Assembly: GCF_016654015.1 (NCBI RefSeq)
Contig: NZ_JAEPWM010000008.1
Location: 62,001 to 126,000, forward strand
Length of the DNA stretch: 64,000 nucleotides
Direction: 5' to 3'
Source of the DNA: Ramlibacter ginsenosidimutans
GTDB lineage: Bacteria; Pseudomonadota; Gammaproteobacteria; Burkholderiales; Burkholderiaceae_C
Each line of letters opens with the position of its first letter. The stretch's first letter is position 1. Of the stretch, positions 53,258-61,920 are shown piece after piece. The notes below the pieces were generated by a model, which was given only the letters and a program-made list of their open reading frames with translations, was not told the origin of the DNA and did no database searches. Both the position numbers and the translations under genes were made by a program.

Positions 53258-55073
53258 GAGCGCGCTGTCGCTGCTGGCGCTGGACCTCGCGCTGGGCCTC
53301 GCGGCCTGGTGGGGCGCGTTCTGGCTGCGTTTCAACTTCGACATCCCGCCGGAATTCGCGCGGCTGGCGCGCGACGCGAGCGGCTGGTGCGTGCTGGGGC
53401 TCGCCGCCGGCCTGGTGGTGCGCCGGGTGGATCGGCAGGTCTGGACTTACATCGGCCTGCCTGAGTTTCGCCAGCTCGCCGGCGGAGTGTTCCTCGGGGG
53501 CGTGTTCACGGCGGTCGTGGTGCTGATGCTGCGCCTGGCCGACTTCCCGCGCTCGGTGCTGCTGCTTCAGCCGCTGCTCGCGTTCCTGTTCACTGGGGGC
53601 GTGCGTGCGGCGTGGCGCACGCTCGCGGAGCACCGCATGCAGGGGCAGGGCGGCACGCCGGTGGTGGTGGTGGGTTCGCTGGACCAGGCGGCGGGCGCGC
53701 TGCGCGCGCTCAAGGGATCGCAGCGCTGGCGCCCCGTGGGCATCGTGTCGCCGCTTGCCGGCGAGCGCGGGCGCAGCCTGCAGGAAGTGCGCGTGCTGGG
53801 CTCGGTGGATGAGCTCGCCGACGTCTGCGAGGCCGCCGATGCGCGCACGGCGCTGGTGGCGAGCCCGCCCGGTTCGCCCGAGCGGCGCCAGGCCCTGCTG
53901 GTCGCCGCGGAGGCGCACATCTCGCTGCTCACGCTGCCCCGGCCGGACGAATGGCTCAAGGCCGAGAGCACGGGGCCGCGACGCATCGAGCTGGAAGACC
54001 TGCTGGGGCGCGACCCGGTGGCGCTGGACGTGGCGGGCCTGGCCGACCTGTTCTCGGGCCAGGTCGTCGCTGTCACCGGCGCGGGCGGGTCGATCGGCTC
54101 CGAGCTGTGCCGGCAGGTCGCGCGCTTCGGCGTCGGCCGGCTGGTCTGCATCGACGTGTCGGAGTACGGCATCTACCAGCTCGAACAGGAGCTGCGCCGC
54201 GCGCATCCGCAGATGCAGGCCGCCTACTACACGGCCAACGTGCGCGAGTACGAGCGCGTGCACGCCATCCTGTGCCAGCACCGGCCGACGGTGGTGTTCC
54301 ATGCGGCGGCCTACAAGCACGTGCCGCTGATGGAGGAGCTGAACGAGATCGAGGCGCTGCGCACCAACGTGCTGGGCACGCTGAACGCGGCGCGTGCGGC
54401 CTCGGCCTGCGGCGCCAGGCGCTTCGTGCTGATCTCCACCGACAAGGCGGTGAACCCGACCAACGTGATGGGCGCGAGCAAGCGCCTGGCCGAACTGATG
54501 CTGCAGGCGCTGGCCGCGCAGCAGACCGGCACGCAATTCGTGTCCGTGCGCTTCGGCAACGTGCTGGGCTCGAGCGGCTCGGTGGTGCCGCTGTTCACGC
54601 AGCAGATCGACCGGGGCGGCCCGGTGACGGTGACGCACCCCGAGATCGTTCGTTATTTCATGACGATCCCCGAGGCGGCGCAGCTGGTGCTGCAGGCGGG
54701 ACTGATGGGACGCACGGGCCAGATCTTCGTGCTGGACATGGGCGAGCCGGTGAAGATCGTGGAGCTCGCGCGCATGCTGATCCGCCTCTCGGGCAAGACC
54801 GAGCAGGAAGTGCCCATCACCTACACCGGCCTGCGACCGGGCGAGAAGCTCTACGAGGAACTGCTCGCCGACGACGAGACCACGGAGCCCACCCCGCACG
54901 CGAAGCTGCGCATCGCCAAGACCACCGGCACCCTGCCGGACATCGAGGCGGTCGTGCGCTGGATCGCGCAGGCCGGCGCCTTGCCTGCCGGCGCGCCGCT
55001 GCGCATCTGGCTGCGTGGGCAGGTGCCCGAATACGCGCCGCGCGACGAGGCTGTGAACACCGCTGCCCGCTGA
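53241..55073 (+). CDS. WbpM/PglF/CapD-family nucleotide-sugar 4,6-dehydratase
   Basis: A 610-residue membrane-anchored enzyme. Residues about 8-125 contain four hydrophobic helices. A first Rossmann-like domain (about 138-235) follows. The SDR dehydratase domain starts at about 272 with VAVTGAGGSIGSELCRQ (277-293). The active-site region reads STDKAVNPTNVMGASKR (399-415): Thr400, Asp401, Lys402, and Met410/Lys414 in place of the usual Tyr-x3-Lys, as in WbpM and PglF. It should convert UDP-GlcNAc to the 4-keto-6-deoxy sugar, the first step of bacillosamine or legionaminate synthesis. Start is GTG overlapping the aminotransferase by 17 bases. It is the last gene of the operon. Confidence 0.9.
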
Positions 55074-55182
55074 CGCCGAGCTTGTAGGCGTGCACCGTCA
55101 GTTGCGGGGGAACGGGCCGACACGCGCGCACGCCGGGCCCACGCATACTTTCTTCCCGTGACACTGCACTGATGGAAGAGCC

Positions 55183-55698
55183 ATGAAGAAATTGTTGATT
55201 CCCGCCATGTTGGCCGTCGCCCTGGGCGCGGCCTTCGCCGCCGACAACGGATCCCTGGACAAGAAGGACCGCGAGTTCATCGAGAAGGCCGCCGCCGGTG
55301 GCCTGGAGGAGGTGGAAGCCGGCAAGCTGGGCGAGAGCAAGGCCCAGAACGCGGACGTGAAGGCCTTCGCCAGCATGCTGAGCACCGACCACAGCGCCGC
55401 CAACCAGGAACTGCAGGCCCTCGCGCAGAAGAAGGGCGTCACCGTCCCGTCCACGCTGCCCAAGAAGGAGCAGAAGAAGGTCGACAAGCTGGCCAAGGCC
55501 AAGGACTTCGACAAGAACTTCATCCACGAGCAGGGCATCGAGGACCACAAGCACGACATCAAGGACTTCCAGAAGGAAGCCAAGGACGGCAAGGACCCGG
55601 ACGTCAAGGCGTTTGCCGAGAAGTCGCTGCCGGTGCTGCAGAAGCACCTGGCCCGCGCCGAGGAGATCAGCAAGGAAATGAAGGGCAAGAAGGGCTGA
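55183..55698 (+). CDS. DUF4142-domain exported protein
   Basis: A 171-residue protein with a Sec signal peptide (about 1-20, ending FAAD) and a DUF4142 domain: KDREFIEKAAAGGLEEVEAGKLGESKAQNADVKAFASMLSTDHSAANQEL (about 27-76), then a second four-helix-type half with FIHEQGIEDHKHDIKDFQKEAK and a Lys-rich tail. The fold is ferritin-like and the function is unknown. A GGAAG site precedes the ATG. It is a single gene after the glycan operon and ends at a palindromic hairpin at 55718-55739. Confidence 0.87.
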   Translation: MKKLLIPAMLAVALGAAFAADNGSLDKKDREFIEKAAAGGLEEVEAGKLGESKAQNADVKAFASMLSTDHSAANQELQALAQKKGVTVPSTLPKKEQKKVDKLAKAKDFDKNFIHEQGIEDHKHDIKDFQKEAKDGKDPDVKAFAEKSLPVLQKHLARAEEISKEMKGKKG

Positions 55699-55717
55699 GC
55701 GCCTGCCGGCGATGACG

Positions 55718-55739
55718 AAGGGGCGCCGCGGCGCCCCTT
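55718..55739. terminator. Perfect GC palindrome, probable bidirectional terminator
   Basis: AAGGGGCGC/GCGCCCCTT arms with a CGCG centre form a perfect 22-bp palindrome between two convergent genes (DUF4142 ending 55698 and the Lon-domain gene ending 55759). Only two T residues end each arm, so it is not a strong intrinsic terminator, but the location supports an end-of-transcript role for both strands. Confidence 0.55.
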
Positions 55740-55758
55740 GCCGTTCCTGCAGGGAGCG

Positions 55759-56418
55759 CTAGCTCATGATGCCCGTGCGGGTGAGCACGTCGCTCACCAG
55801 CTCCAGGCGCACGAGCGGGTTGTCCAGCTCCATGAGGCGCTGCTTGAGCGCCACGGGCAGCGGCAGCAGCTCGCACCACCGGTTGGCGACCCAGCCGCAA
55901 TCCGTGAGCCGCCAGGGCGGCTGCAGCGGCATCGGCCCGGGGTTGCCGGGCTTGAGCTGCAGCGACTGGATCAGGCGCTCGAGCGCGTCGGCCGCGGGCT
56001 TGAGGTCGTCGGGAATGGGGACGGCGAGGTCGGCCGGCAGCCGTTCGACGTCCGCCACCCACAGGCCGTGCTTCAACTGGTCGCTGGAGGTGATCCGGAA
56101 GCGCTGCGCGCCCACGGCGCGCACCAGCATGAGGCCGGGCTGGGGCTGCTCGAAGTCCTCGATGCTGGCCAGGGTGCCGACCTGCGCGAACGCCTCTTGC
56201 ATGCCGGGCTGCCGCACCTCGCTGCCCTGCGTCAGCGAGACCACCCCGAAGGGGGCACCCGCCTTGCGGCACTTGTTGATCATGTCCAGGTAGCGCACCT
56301 CGAACACGCGCAGCGACAGCAAGCCATCGGGGAACAGCACCGCCGCGAGCGGGAACAGTGGAAGGGACTGCAGGGTCAGGACAGCGGGCACAGCGGTTCC
56401 ATTGGCTGCCGCTATCAT
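55759..56418 (-). CDS. Lon-type substrate-binding (LON N-terminal) domain protein
   Basis: A 219-residue protein matching the LON substrate-binding domain without the AAA or protease parts. The LPLFPLAAVLFPDGLLSLRVFEVRYLDMI start (about 18-46) is the hallmark, and the domain ends with an RLELVSDVLTRTG segment. Its role is unclear; it may bind unfolded proteins. It is divergent from the YggT gene across a 20-base gap. Confidence 0.87.
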   Translation of the reverse strand: MIAAANGTAVPAVLTLQSLPLFPLAAVLFPDGLLSLRVFEVRYLDMINKCRKAGAPFGVVSLTQGSEVRQPGMQEAFAQVGTLASIEDFEQPQPGLMLVRAVGAQRFRITSSDQLKHGLWVADVERLPADLAVPIPDDLKPAADALERLIQSLQLKPGNPGPMPLQPPWRLTDCGWVANRWCELLPLPVALKQRLMELDNPLVRLELVSDVLTRTGIMS

Positions 56419-56438
56419 CCCACGACTGCGCCTGATCC

Positions 56439-56978
56439 ATGTTCTTCCAGATCCTGTCTTTCCTGCTCGACGTCGCCGCTGGCCTGCTGGGCGGCGCCTG
56501 CCTGCTGCGGCTGTACATGCAGCTGCAACGCGTCCCCTTCGGCAACCCGGTCGGGCGCTTCGTCTTCGCCCTGACGGACTGGATCGTGCTGCCGCTGCGC
56601 AAGCTGCTGCCCGGCTACAAGCGCTGGGATGTCGCGAGCCTGATCGCCGCCTATGTGTTCGAACTGGCGCAGTTCGGGATCATCGCGCTGATCCTGGGCC
56701 GCGTGGCCGTGGTGCCCGTGCTGGCCTTCTTCGGCCTGATCCGGCTGGTGATCTCGGGCGCTGTGGGACTGACAGTGGTCTATGCGGTCCTGTCGTGGGT
56801 GAACGCCGACTCACCGATGACCGACGTCATCGACCGCCTCGCCGCCCCCCTGCTGCGCCCTTTCCGCCGGGTGATCCCGCTGGTCGGCGGCTTCGACCTC
56901 TCCCCGCTCGCCCTGCTGGTGGTGCTGCAAGTGCTCGCTATGATCGTGGCGAGCTTGCAGGATGCGTTGATCCGCTAA
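56439..56978 (+). CDS. YggT-family membrane protein
   Basis: A 179-residue protein with two copies of the YggT repeat (about 1-80 and 98-175), each beginning with a hydrophobic helix pair and ending in a PFRRVIP or PLRKLLPG segment (about 50-56 and 140-147). It has four to five membrane helices. YggT proteins are linked to osmotic response and to cell-division or thylakoid-ring functions in other bacteria, but the role here is unknown. It is followed by a family A repeat. Confidence 0.88.
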   Translation: MFFQILSFLLDVAAGLLGGACLLRLYMQLQRVPFGNPVGRFVFALTDWIVLPLRKLLPGYKRWDVASLIAAYVFELAQFGIIALILGRVAVVPVLAFFGLIRLVISGAVGLTVVYAVLSWVNADSPMTDVIDRLAAPLLRPFRRVIPLVGGFDLSPLALLVVLQVLAMIVASLQDALIR

Positions 56979-57000
56979 GGACACCCCGTTGGGGAGTGGA

Positions 57001-57172
57001 CAGGAGAACGCAGAGGGCGCAAAGGTTGCGCAGAGGACGCAGAGAAGTCCAATGATGGAGGTGGTCTGTGCGATTGCACGCCGTCCGCCCAAGGCGCTGT
57101 GCTCGCCCGGACGCGAACACCTCAAGGATGTCCTTCTGCGTCCTCTGCGTAACCTCTGCGTCCTCTGCGTCA
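57001..57172. repeat. Dispersed palindromic repeat, family A (copy 3)
   Basis: Arms of 36 bases (57007-57042 and 57136-57171) pair at about 32 positions; the central unit is ACGCAGAGG-type DNA. The loop is about 93 bases, longer than in copies 1 and 2, and contains unrelated sequence, as if something had been inserted. It lies between the convergent YggT and accD genes. Confidence 0.85.
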
Positions 57173-57179
57173 AAACTCT

Positions 57180-57221
57180 CCGAACCCGCAGTAGCCCAAG
57201 CCGAACCCGCAGTAGCCCAAG
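57180..57221. repeat. Tandem 21-bp duplication at the 3' end of accD
   Basis: Two perfect copies of a 21-bp unit (57180-57200 and 57201-57221) begin immediately after the accD stop codon on the minus strand. Each unit ends with a sequence that can pair with the accD end (GTAG/CTAC). Confidence 0.8.
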
Positions 57222-58094
57222 CTACTCCACCGCGTCCGCAGCCTGACGGGTGAGCATCGCCATCACGCTGGCGACGGTCTTGCGGAGTTCGCGGCGGTCG
57301 CAGATGAAGTCGACGGCGCCTTTTTCCTGCAGGAACTCCGCCCGCTGGAAGCCTTCCGGCAGCTTCACGCGCACCGTGGACTCGATCACGCGCGGGCCGG
57401 CGAAACCGATCAGCGCCTTGGGTTCGGCGATCACCACGTCGCCGACGAATGCGAAGCCCGCGCTGACGCCGCCCATGGTGGGGTCGGTCAGCACGCTGAT
57501 GTAGGGCAGGCCCTTCTTGGCCAGGCGGGTGAGCGCGGCGTTGGTCTTCGCCATCTGCATCAGCGACAGCAGGCCTTCCTGCATGCGCGCGCCGCCGGTG
57601 GCGGTGAAGCAGAGGAAGGGCACCTTCTGTTCGATCGCGGCCTCGACGCCGCGCACGAAGCGCTCGCCCACCACGCTGCCCATGGAGCCGCCCATGAAGT
57701 CGAACTCGAACGCGGCGGCGACCAGGTTGATGCTGTGCACCGCGCCGCCCATCACCACCAGCGCATCCGTCTCGCCGGTGTGCTCCATCGCTTCCTTCAG
57801 GCGCTCCGGGTACTTGCGGCTGTCCTTGAACTTCAGCGGGTCCACCGGCAACACTTCCTGGCCGAGCTCGTAGCGGCCTTCGGCATCGAGGAAGGTGTTC
57901 AGGCGCGCGCGCGCGCCGATGCGGTGGTGGTGGCCGCAGGTGGGGCAGACGTTGAGGTTCTGCTCGAGGTCCGTCTTGTACAGCACCGTCTCGCAGCTGG
58001 GGCACTTGATCCACAGCCCTTCCGGCACGCTGCGCCGCTCGTTCGGATCCGTGGGCTGGATCTTCGGGGGCAGCAGTTTTTCCAACCAACTCAT
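57222..58094 (-). CDS. accD: Acetyl-CoA carboxylase carboxyltransferase subunit beta
   Basis: Forms malonyl-CoA with AccA as part of acetyl-CoA carboxylase, the first step of fatty acid synthesis. The protein has 290 residues. The N-terminal zinc ribbon has Cys31, Cys34, Cys50 and Cys53 (CPSC, CPTC). The carboxyltransferase core follows ([36 protein letters not shown], about 110-145; [15 protein letters not shown]). It is the last gene of the truA-trp-acc run. A hairpin-rich 139-base gap separates it from trpA. Confidence 0.95.
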   Translation of the reverse strand: MSWLEKLLPPKIQPTDPNERRSVPEGLWIKCPSCETVLYKTDLEQNLNVCPTCGHHHRIGARARLNTFLDAEGRYELGQEVLPVDPLKFKDSRKYPERLKEAMEHTGETDALVVMGGAVHSINLVAAAFEFDFMGGSMGSVVGERFVRGVEAAIEQKVPFLCFTATGGARMQEGLLSLMQMAKTNAALTRLAKKGLPYISVLTDPTMGGVSAGFAFVGDVVIAEPKALIGFAGPRVIESTVRVKLPEGFQRAEFLQEKGAVDFICDRRELRKTVASVMAMLTRQAADAVE

Positions 58095-58166
58095 GTCTTC
58101 TCCCGGATGGTTTTCAATGGCCGCACCGTTTCATGCCGCACGGCCGAACCCAGTGCCGCCGCGGAA

Positions 58167-58228
58167 CCGGCTTTGCCGGGCCGCTGGGGGCGCCCCCTTG
58201 AGGGGGAGGCGCCGAAGGCGCTTCGGGG
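58167..58228. repeat. Cluster of three small GC hairpins between trpA and accD
   Basis: Three consecutive stems: CCGGC/GCCGG (58167-58179), CCCCC-TTGA-GGGGG (58193-58206) and GCGCC-GAA-GGCGC (58209-58221), with a G-rich end. Hairpin strings of this kind recur in comamonad genomes. It could modulate transcription between trpA and accD. Confidence 0.6.
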
Positions 58229-58233
58229 GTGGG

Positions 58234-59049
58234 TCATCCCTTCAAGTCTAGCGCGCTGCGGATGCCGCTCAGGAAGGCGGACAGCGCCGCCGAGACGTTT
58301 TCCCGCGGCTGGTCTTCCACGACCTGGATGACCTTGGTGCCGATCACCACCGCGTCCGCCACGCGGCCGATGCTGCGGGCTGTGGCGGCGTCGCGGATGC
58401 CGAAGCCGACGCCCACGGGAATCTTCACGTGCTTGCGGATGCGCGGCAGGGCTTCTTCGACGGCGGCGGTGTCCAGGTGGCCCGCGCCCGTCACGCCCTT
58501 GAGCGACACGTAGTACACGTAGCCGCTCGCGACGCGGGCGACCTGCTGGATGCGCTTCTCTGTGCTGGTGGGCGCCAGCAGGAAGATCAGGTCCAGGCCC
58601 TGCGTCTTCAGTTGCGCGGCAAAGGCCTCGCACTCCTCGGGCGGATAGTCGACGATCAGCACGCCGTCGACGCCGGCAGCGGCCGCGTCGCGCGCGAAGG
58701 AGGCGTCGCCATGGGCGAATTCGTAGCGCTCGACCGGGTTGGCGTAGCCCATGAGCACCACGGGCGTCTTCGCATCGCGCTCGCGGAAGGCCTTGACCAT
58801 GGCCAGCACTTGCGCGAGGCCGACGCCGAAGGCGAGCGCCTGCTCGCCGGCCTTCTGGATCACGGGGCCGTCGGCCATCGGGTCGGAGAAGGGCACGCCC
58901 AGCTCGATCACGTCCGCGCCGGCGCCGACCATCGTGTGCATCAGCTCCGGCGTGATGTCGGCGAAGGGGAAGCCGGCGGTGAGGTACGGGATCAGCGCCT
59001 TGCGCTTTTCCTTCGCGAGCCGCTCGAAGGTGGGCTGGATGCGGCTCAT
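58234..59049 (-). CDS. trpA: Tryptophan synthase alpha chain
   Basis: Converts indole-3-glycerol phosphate to indole and glyceraldehyde 3-phosphate, passing indole to the beta chain. The protein has 271 residues and is a TIM barrel. The catalytic residues have the same numbers as in Salmonella: Glu49 in [11 protein letters not shown] and Asp60 in MADGP. The phosphate-binding loop [12 protein letters not shown] is intact. The start overlaps the trpB stop by four bases (ATGA). Confidence 0.95.
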   Translation of the reverse strand: MSRIQPTFERLAKEKRKALIPYLTAGFPFADITPELMHTMVGAGADVIELGVPFSDPMADGPVIQKAGEQALAFGVGLAQVLAMVKAFRERDAKTPVVLMGYANPVERYEFAHGDASFARDAAAAGVDGVLIVDYPPEECEAFAAQLKTQGLDLIFLLAPTSTEKRIQQVARVASGYVYYVSLKGVTGAGHLDTAAVEEALPRIRKHVKIPVGVGFGIRDAATARSIGRVADAVVIGTKVIQVVEDQPRENVSAALSAFLSGIRSALDLKG

Positions 59050-60296
59050 TGTTTAGGCCCTCCCTTGAGCGACAGGCCGCGCATCGAGGGCCGGTCGTAG
59101 AACTCCACGCCCGCGAGGTCCGCCACGGTGCCGATGTCCTTGTCGCCACGACCCGAGAGGTTCACCAGGATGTGCTGGTCGGTGCGCATGGTCTTCGCGA
59201 GATTCATCGCGTACGCGATCGCATGGCTCGACTCCAGCGCCGGGATGATGCCCTCGGTACGGCACAGGTAGTGGAACGCCTCCAGCGCTTCCTTGTCCGT
59301 GATGCCGACGTATTCGGCGCGGCCCGTGTCCTTCAACCACGCGTGCTCCGGGCCGACGCCGGGATAGTCGAGGCCCGCGCTCACGCTGTGCGTCTCGATG
59401 ATCTGGCCGTTCGCATCCTGCAGGATGTAGGTGCGGTTGCCATGCAGCACGCCGGGCGAGCCGCGCTGCAGCGAAGCCGAGTGCTTGCCGCTGTCCAGGC
59501 CTTCGCCCGCGGCCTCGACGCCGATCAGGCGCGTCTGCTCGAACGGGATGTACGGATGGAAGATGCCCATCGCATTGCTGCCGCCGCCCACGCAGGCGAT
59601 CACGGCGTCGGGCTGGCGGCCCGCCATCTCCGGCATCTGTTCGATGCATTCCTTGCCGATGATGCTCTGGAAGTCGCGCACCATCATCGGGTACGGATGC
59701 GGGCCCGCAACCGTGCCGATGATGTAGAAGGTGTTCTCGACGTTGGTGACCCAGTCGCGCATCGCTTCGTTGAGCGCGTCCTTCAGCGTCTTGCTGCCGG
59801 ACTCCACCGGCACGACGCGCGCGCCCAGCAGGTTCATGCGGTAGACGTTGGGGCTTTGCCGGACGACGTCGTTGCTGCCCATGTAGACCACGCATTCGAG
59901 GCCGTAGCGCGCGCAGATGGTGGCGGTGGCCACGCCGTGCTGGCCGGCGCCCGTCTCGGCGATCACGCGCGGCTTGCCCATGCGGCGCGCGAGCATCGCC
60001 TGGCCGATCACGTTGTTGATCTTGTGCGCGCCGGTGTGGTTCAGGTCCTCGCGCTTGAGGTAGATCTGCGCGCCGCCCTGTTCGCGGCTCATGCGCTGCG
60101 CGTGATAGATCGGCGAGGGGCGGCCGACGAAGTGCTTCAGCTCGTACGCGAATTCCGCCAGGAACTCGGGGTCGTGCTGGTAATGCGCGTAGGCCTCGCG
60201 CAACTCCTCGATCGCGTGGGTGAGTGTCTCGCTGACGAAGCTGCCGCCGTAGCGGCCGAAATGGCCGGTGGCGTCAGGCTGCTGGTAATCGAACAT
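59046..60296 (-). CDS. trpB: Tryptophan synthase beta chain
   Basis: Joins indole and serine to make tryptophan with PLP. The protein has 416 residues. The PLP Lys is Lys92 in [11 protein letters not shown]. The [10 protein letters not shown] phosphate loop (about 245-254) and [17 protein letters not shown] region are intact. The ATG at 60296 gives the standard start ([18 protein letters not shown]); an in-frame ATG five codons upstream is possible. It overlaps the trpF end by 23 bases and the trpA start by four. Confidence 0.95.
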   Translation of the reverse strand: MFDYQQPDATGHFGRYGGSFVSETLTHAIEELREAYAHYQHDPEFLAEFAYELKHFVGRPSPIYHAQRMSREQGGAQIYLKREDLNHTGAHKINNVIGQAMLARRMGKPRVIAETGAGQHGVATATICARYGLECVVYMGSNDVVRQSPNVYRMNLLGARVVPVESGSKTLKDALNEAMRDWVTNVENTFYIIGTVAGPHPYPMMVRDFQSIIGKECIEQMPEMAGRQPDAVIACVGGGSNAMGIFHPYIPFEQTRLIGVEAAGEGLDSGKHSASLQRGSPGVLHGNRTYILQDANGQIIETHSVSAGLDYPGVGPEHAWLKDTGRAEYVGITDKEALEAFHYLCRTEGIIPALESSHAIAYAMNLAKTMRTDQHILVNLSGRGDKDIGTVADLAGVEFYDRPSMRGLSLKGGPKQ

Positions 60297-60978
60297 GGCT
60301 GGACCTTGCAAGGTGCTCGTCGGCTGCGCGGACCGCGGCGACGAACTGATGGATCTTGGCGGCGTCCTTCACCCCTTTCGAGGCTTCGACACCCGAACTC
60401 ACATCAACGGCCAGCGTCCGGAAACGCGGCCGCACTTGCACGATGCCATCGGCCACGTTTGCAGGTGTGAGCCCACCAGACAAAACGGCGTGACAACTGG
60501 CGCTTGTTGGAAGGCGTGACCAAGGAAATGTCCGTCCGGCGCCGCCGTAGCCTTCGACGTGGGCGTCGAGCAGCAGGGCTTGCGCTTCGCTGAAATCGGA
60601 TGCGAATTTTAGCAAGTCGAACGGCTGGGCCGCGTCCAGGGGAATCCGGGCCGCCCGCATCCATGGCCGGGCGCCTGCCGCCTGCCGGCAGAAGGCCGGG
60701 GTCTCGTCGCCGTGGAATTGCAGCGTTGCGCCGGGCACCTGCTCGCAGGCCGCGCGCACGCTGTCCAGCGTTTCGTTGACGAACAGCAGCACCGGCGTGA
60801 CGAAGGGCGGCAGCCGGCGCGCGAGTTCGGCGGCGCGCGCGGCGCTCACGTAGCGCGGGCTCTTCGGGTAGAGCACCAGTCCGATCGCATCGGCGCCGGC
60901 CTCGACGGCCGCATCCACGTCCTGCTCACGCGAGAGGCCGCAGATCTTCACGCGGGTGCGCACGGGGACGGAGCTCAT
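60274..60978 (-). CDS. trpF: Phosphoribosylanthranilate isomerase
   Basis: Converts N-(5'-phosphoribosyl)anthranilate to the ribulose phosphate form in tryptophan synthesis. The protein has 234 residues and is a TIM barrel with active-site Cys13 in RVKICGLSR and the general acid Asp in LLLDAHVEG (about 134-142). [11 protein letters not shown] and [12 protein letters not shown] are intact. The start overlaps the truA stop (ATGA), and the stop lies inside the start of trpB, so truA-trpF-trpB-trpA are translationally coupled. Confidence 0.94.
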   Translation of the reverse strand: MSSVPVRTRVKICGLSREQDVDAAVEAGADAIGLVLYPKSPRYVSAARAAELARRLPPFVTPVLLFVNETLDSVRAACEQVPGATLQFHGDETPAFCRQAAGARPWMRAARIPLDAAQPFDLLKFASDFSEAQALLLDAHVEGYGGAGRTFPWSRLPTSASCHAVLSGGLTPANVADGIVQVRPRFRTLAVDVSSGVEASKGVKDAAKIHQFVAAVRAADEHLARSSHVRLPAA

Positions 60979-61757
60979 GGCAACCAATCATACGCAGCGG
61001 CGTGGCTGGGCAAGCCCCAGCGGGCTTCATAGACCGGGCCCAGGAAATAGAGGCCGTCGGGGGAGAAGGTGGGCGAGGCCGCGTCGCGGCTCCTGGCGGC
61101 CAGCACGTCGCGCATCCAGTCCGGGGGCTTCAGTCCCTGGCCGACGGTGATCAGCGAGCCCATCAGGTTGCGGATCATGTGGTGCAGGAAGGCGTTGGCC
61201 TCGAACTCGAAGCGCCAGTAGGGCCCGCGGCGCGTGATGCGGATGGGGGCAAGTGTCTTCACGGGCGTGGGCGACTGGCACGAGGACGCGCGGAAGGACG
61301 TGAAGTCGTGTTCCCCGGCCAGGTGCGCGGCCGCGGCGCGCATCGCGTCGGCATCGAGCGGGCGGAACACCCACCCGACGCGGCCCGCCTCCACGCTGGG
61401 GCGCACGGGCGACTCGAGCAGGATATAGGCGTAGCGGCGCGCGCGGGCGCTGTTGCGCGCATGGAAGTCCCCGGGCACGGGGCGCGCCCATTGCACCGCG
61501 ATGTCCGGCGGCAGGAAGGTGTTGGTGCCGCGCACCCAGGAGTAGTCCTCGCGCTCCAGATCGGTATCGAAATGGACCACCTGCATGAGTCCGTGCACGC
61601 CGGCGTCGGTGCGGCCGGCGCACACGGAGGCGATGCGCGTCGTGGCGAAGCGCTCCAGCGCCGACTCGAGGTGGTCCTGCACGGTGCGACCCGACGGCTG
61701 GCTCTGCCAGCCGTCATAGGCCTGGCCGTTGTAGCTGATGCCGAGTGCGAGTCTCAC
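60975..61757 (-). CDS. truA: tRNA pseudouridine(38-40) synthase
   Basis: Modifies uridines 38-40 in the anticodon stem of several tRNAs. The protein has 260 residues. The catalytic Asp is Asp51 in [13 protein letters not shown]. The N-terminal [16 protein letters not shown] and the late [21 protein letters not shown] are typical. The start is GTG, immediately after a tandem 21-bp duplication on the coding strand (61757-61798), which leaves no clear ribosome-binding site. It heads the trp-acc run. Confidence 0.94.
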   Translation of the reverse strand: MRLALGISYNGQAYDGWQSQPSGRTVQDHLESALERFATTRIASVCAGRTDAGVHGLMQVVHFDTDLEREDYSWVRGTNTFLPPDIAVQWARPVPGDFHARNSARARRYAYILLESPVRPSVEAGRVGWVFRPLDADAMRAAAAHLAGEHDFTSFRASSCQSPTPVKTLAPIRITRRGPYWRFEFEANAFLHHMIRNLMGSLITVGQGLKPPDWMRDVLAARSRDAASPTFSPDGLYFLGPVYEARWGLPSHAAAYDWLP

Positions 61758-61798
61758 CTGGGAAGGGCCTTGGTTCGCCTGGGAAGGGCCTTGGATCG
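61757..61798. repeat. Tandem 21-bp duplication upstream of truA
   Basis: Two near-identical 21-bp units (61757-61777 and 61778-61798, differing by one base) end directly at the truA start codon, whose first base belongs to the repeat. They fill the usual place of a ribosome-binding site. Confidence 0.75.
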
Positions 61799-61894
61799 TA
61801 GGCTGGCGGTGAGCGAAGCGAACCCCAGCACTGCGCGCAATGCTGGGGTTCCTGCGTCACCCCAGCCTACGGTTCCCGCGTCACCCCAGCCTAC
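61798..61894. repeat. Dispersed palindromic repeat, family B (copy 3, with a duplicated arm)
   Basis: Positions 61798-61870 form the inverted repeat GTAGGCTGGCGGTGAGC to CACCCCAGCCTAC with an inner GAACCCCAGC/GCTGGGGTTC stem. The right arm unit (24 bp, 61847-61870) is then repeated in tandem at 61871-61894 with a single change. It lies between fimV and truA, both on the minus strand. Confidence 0.85.
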
Positions 61895-61920
61895 TGGGGG
61901 ACGCGGGCGGAGGGAAGACC

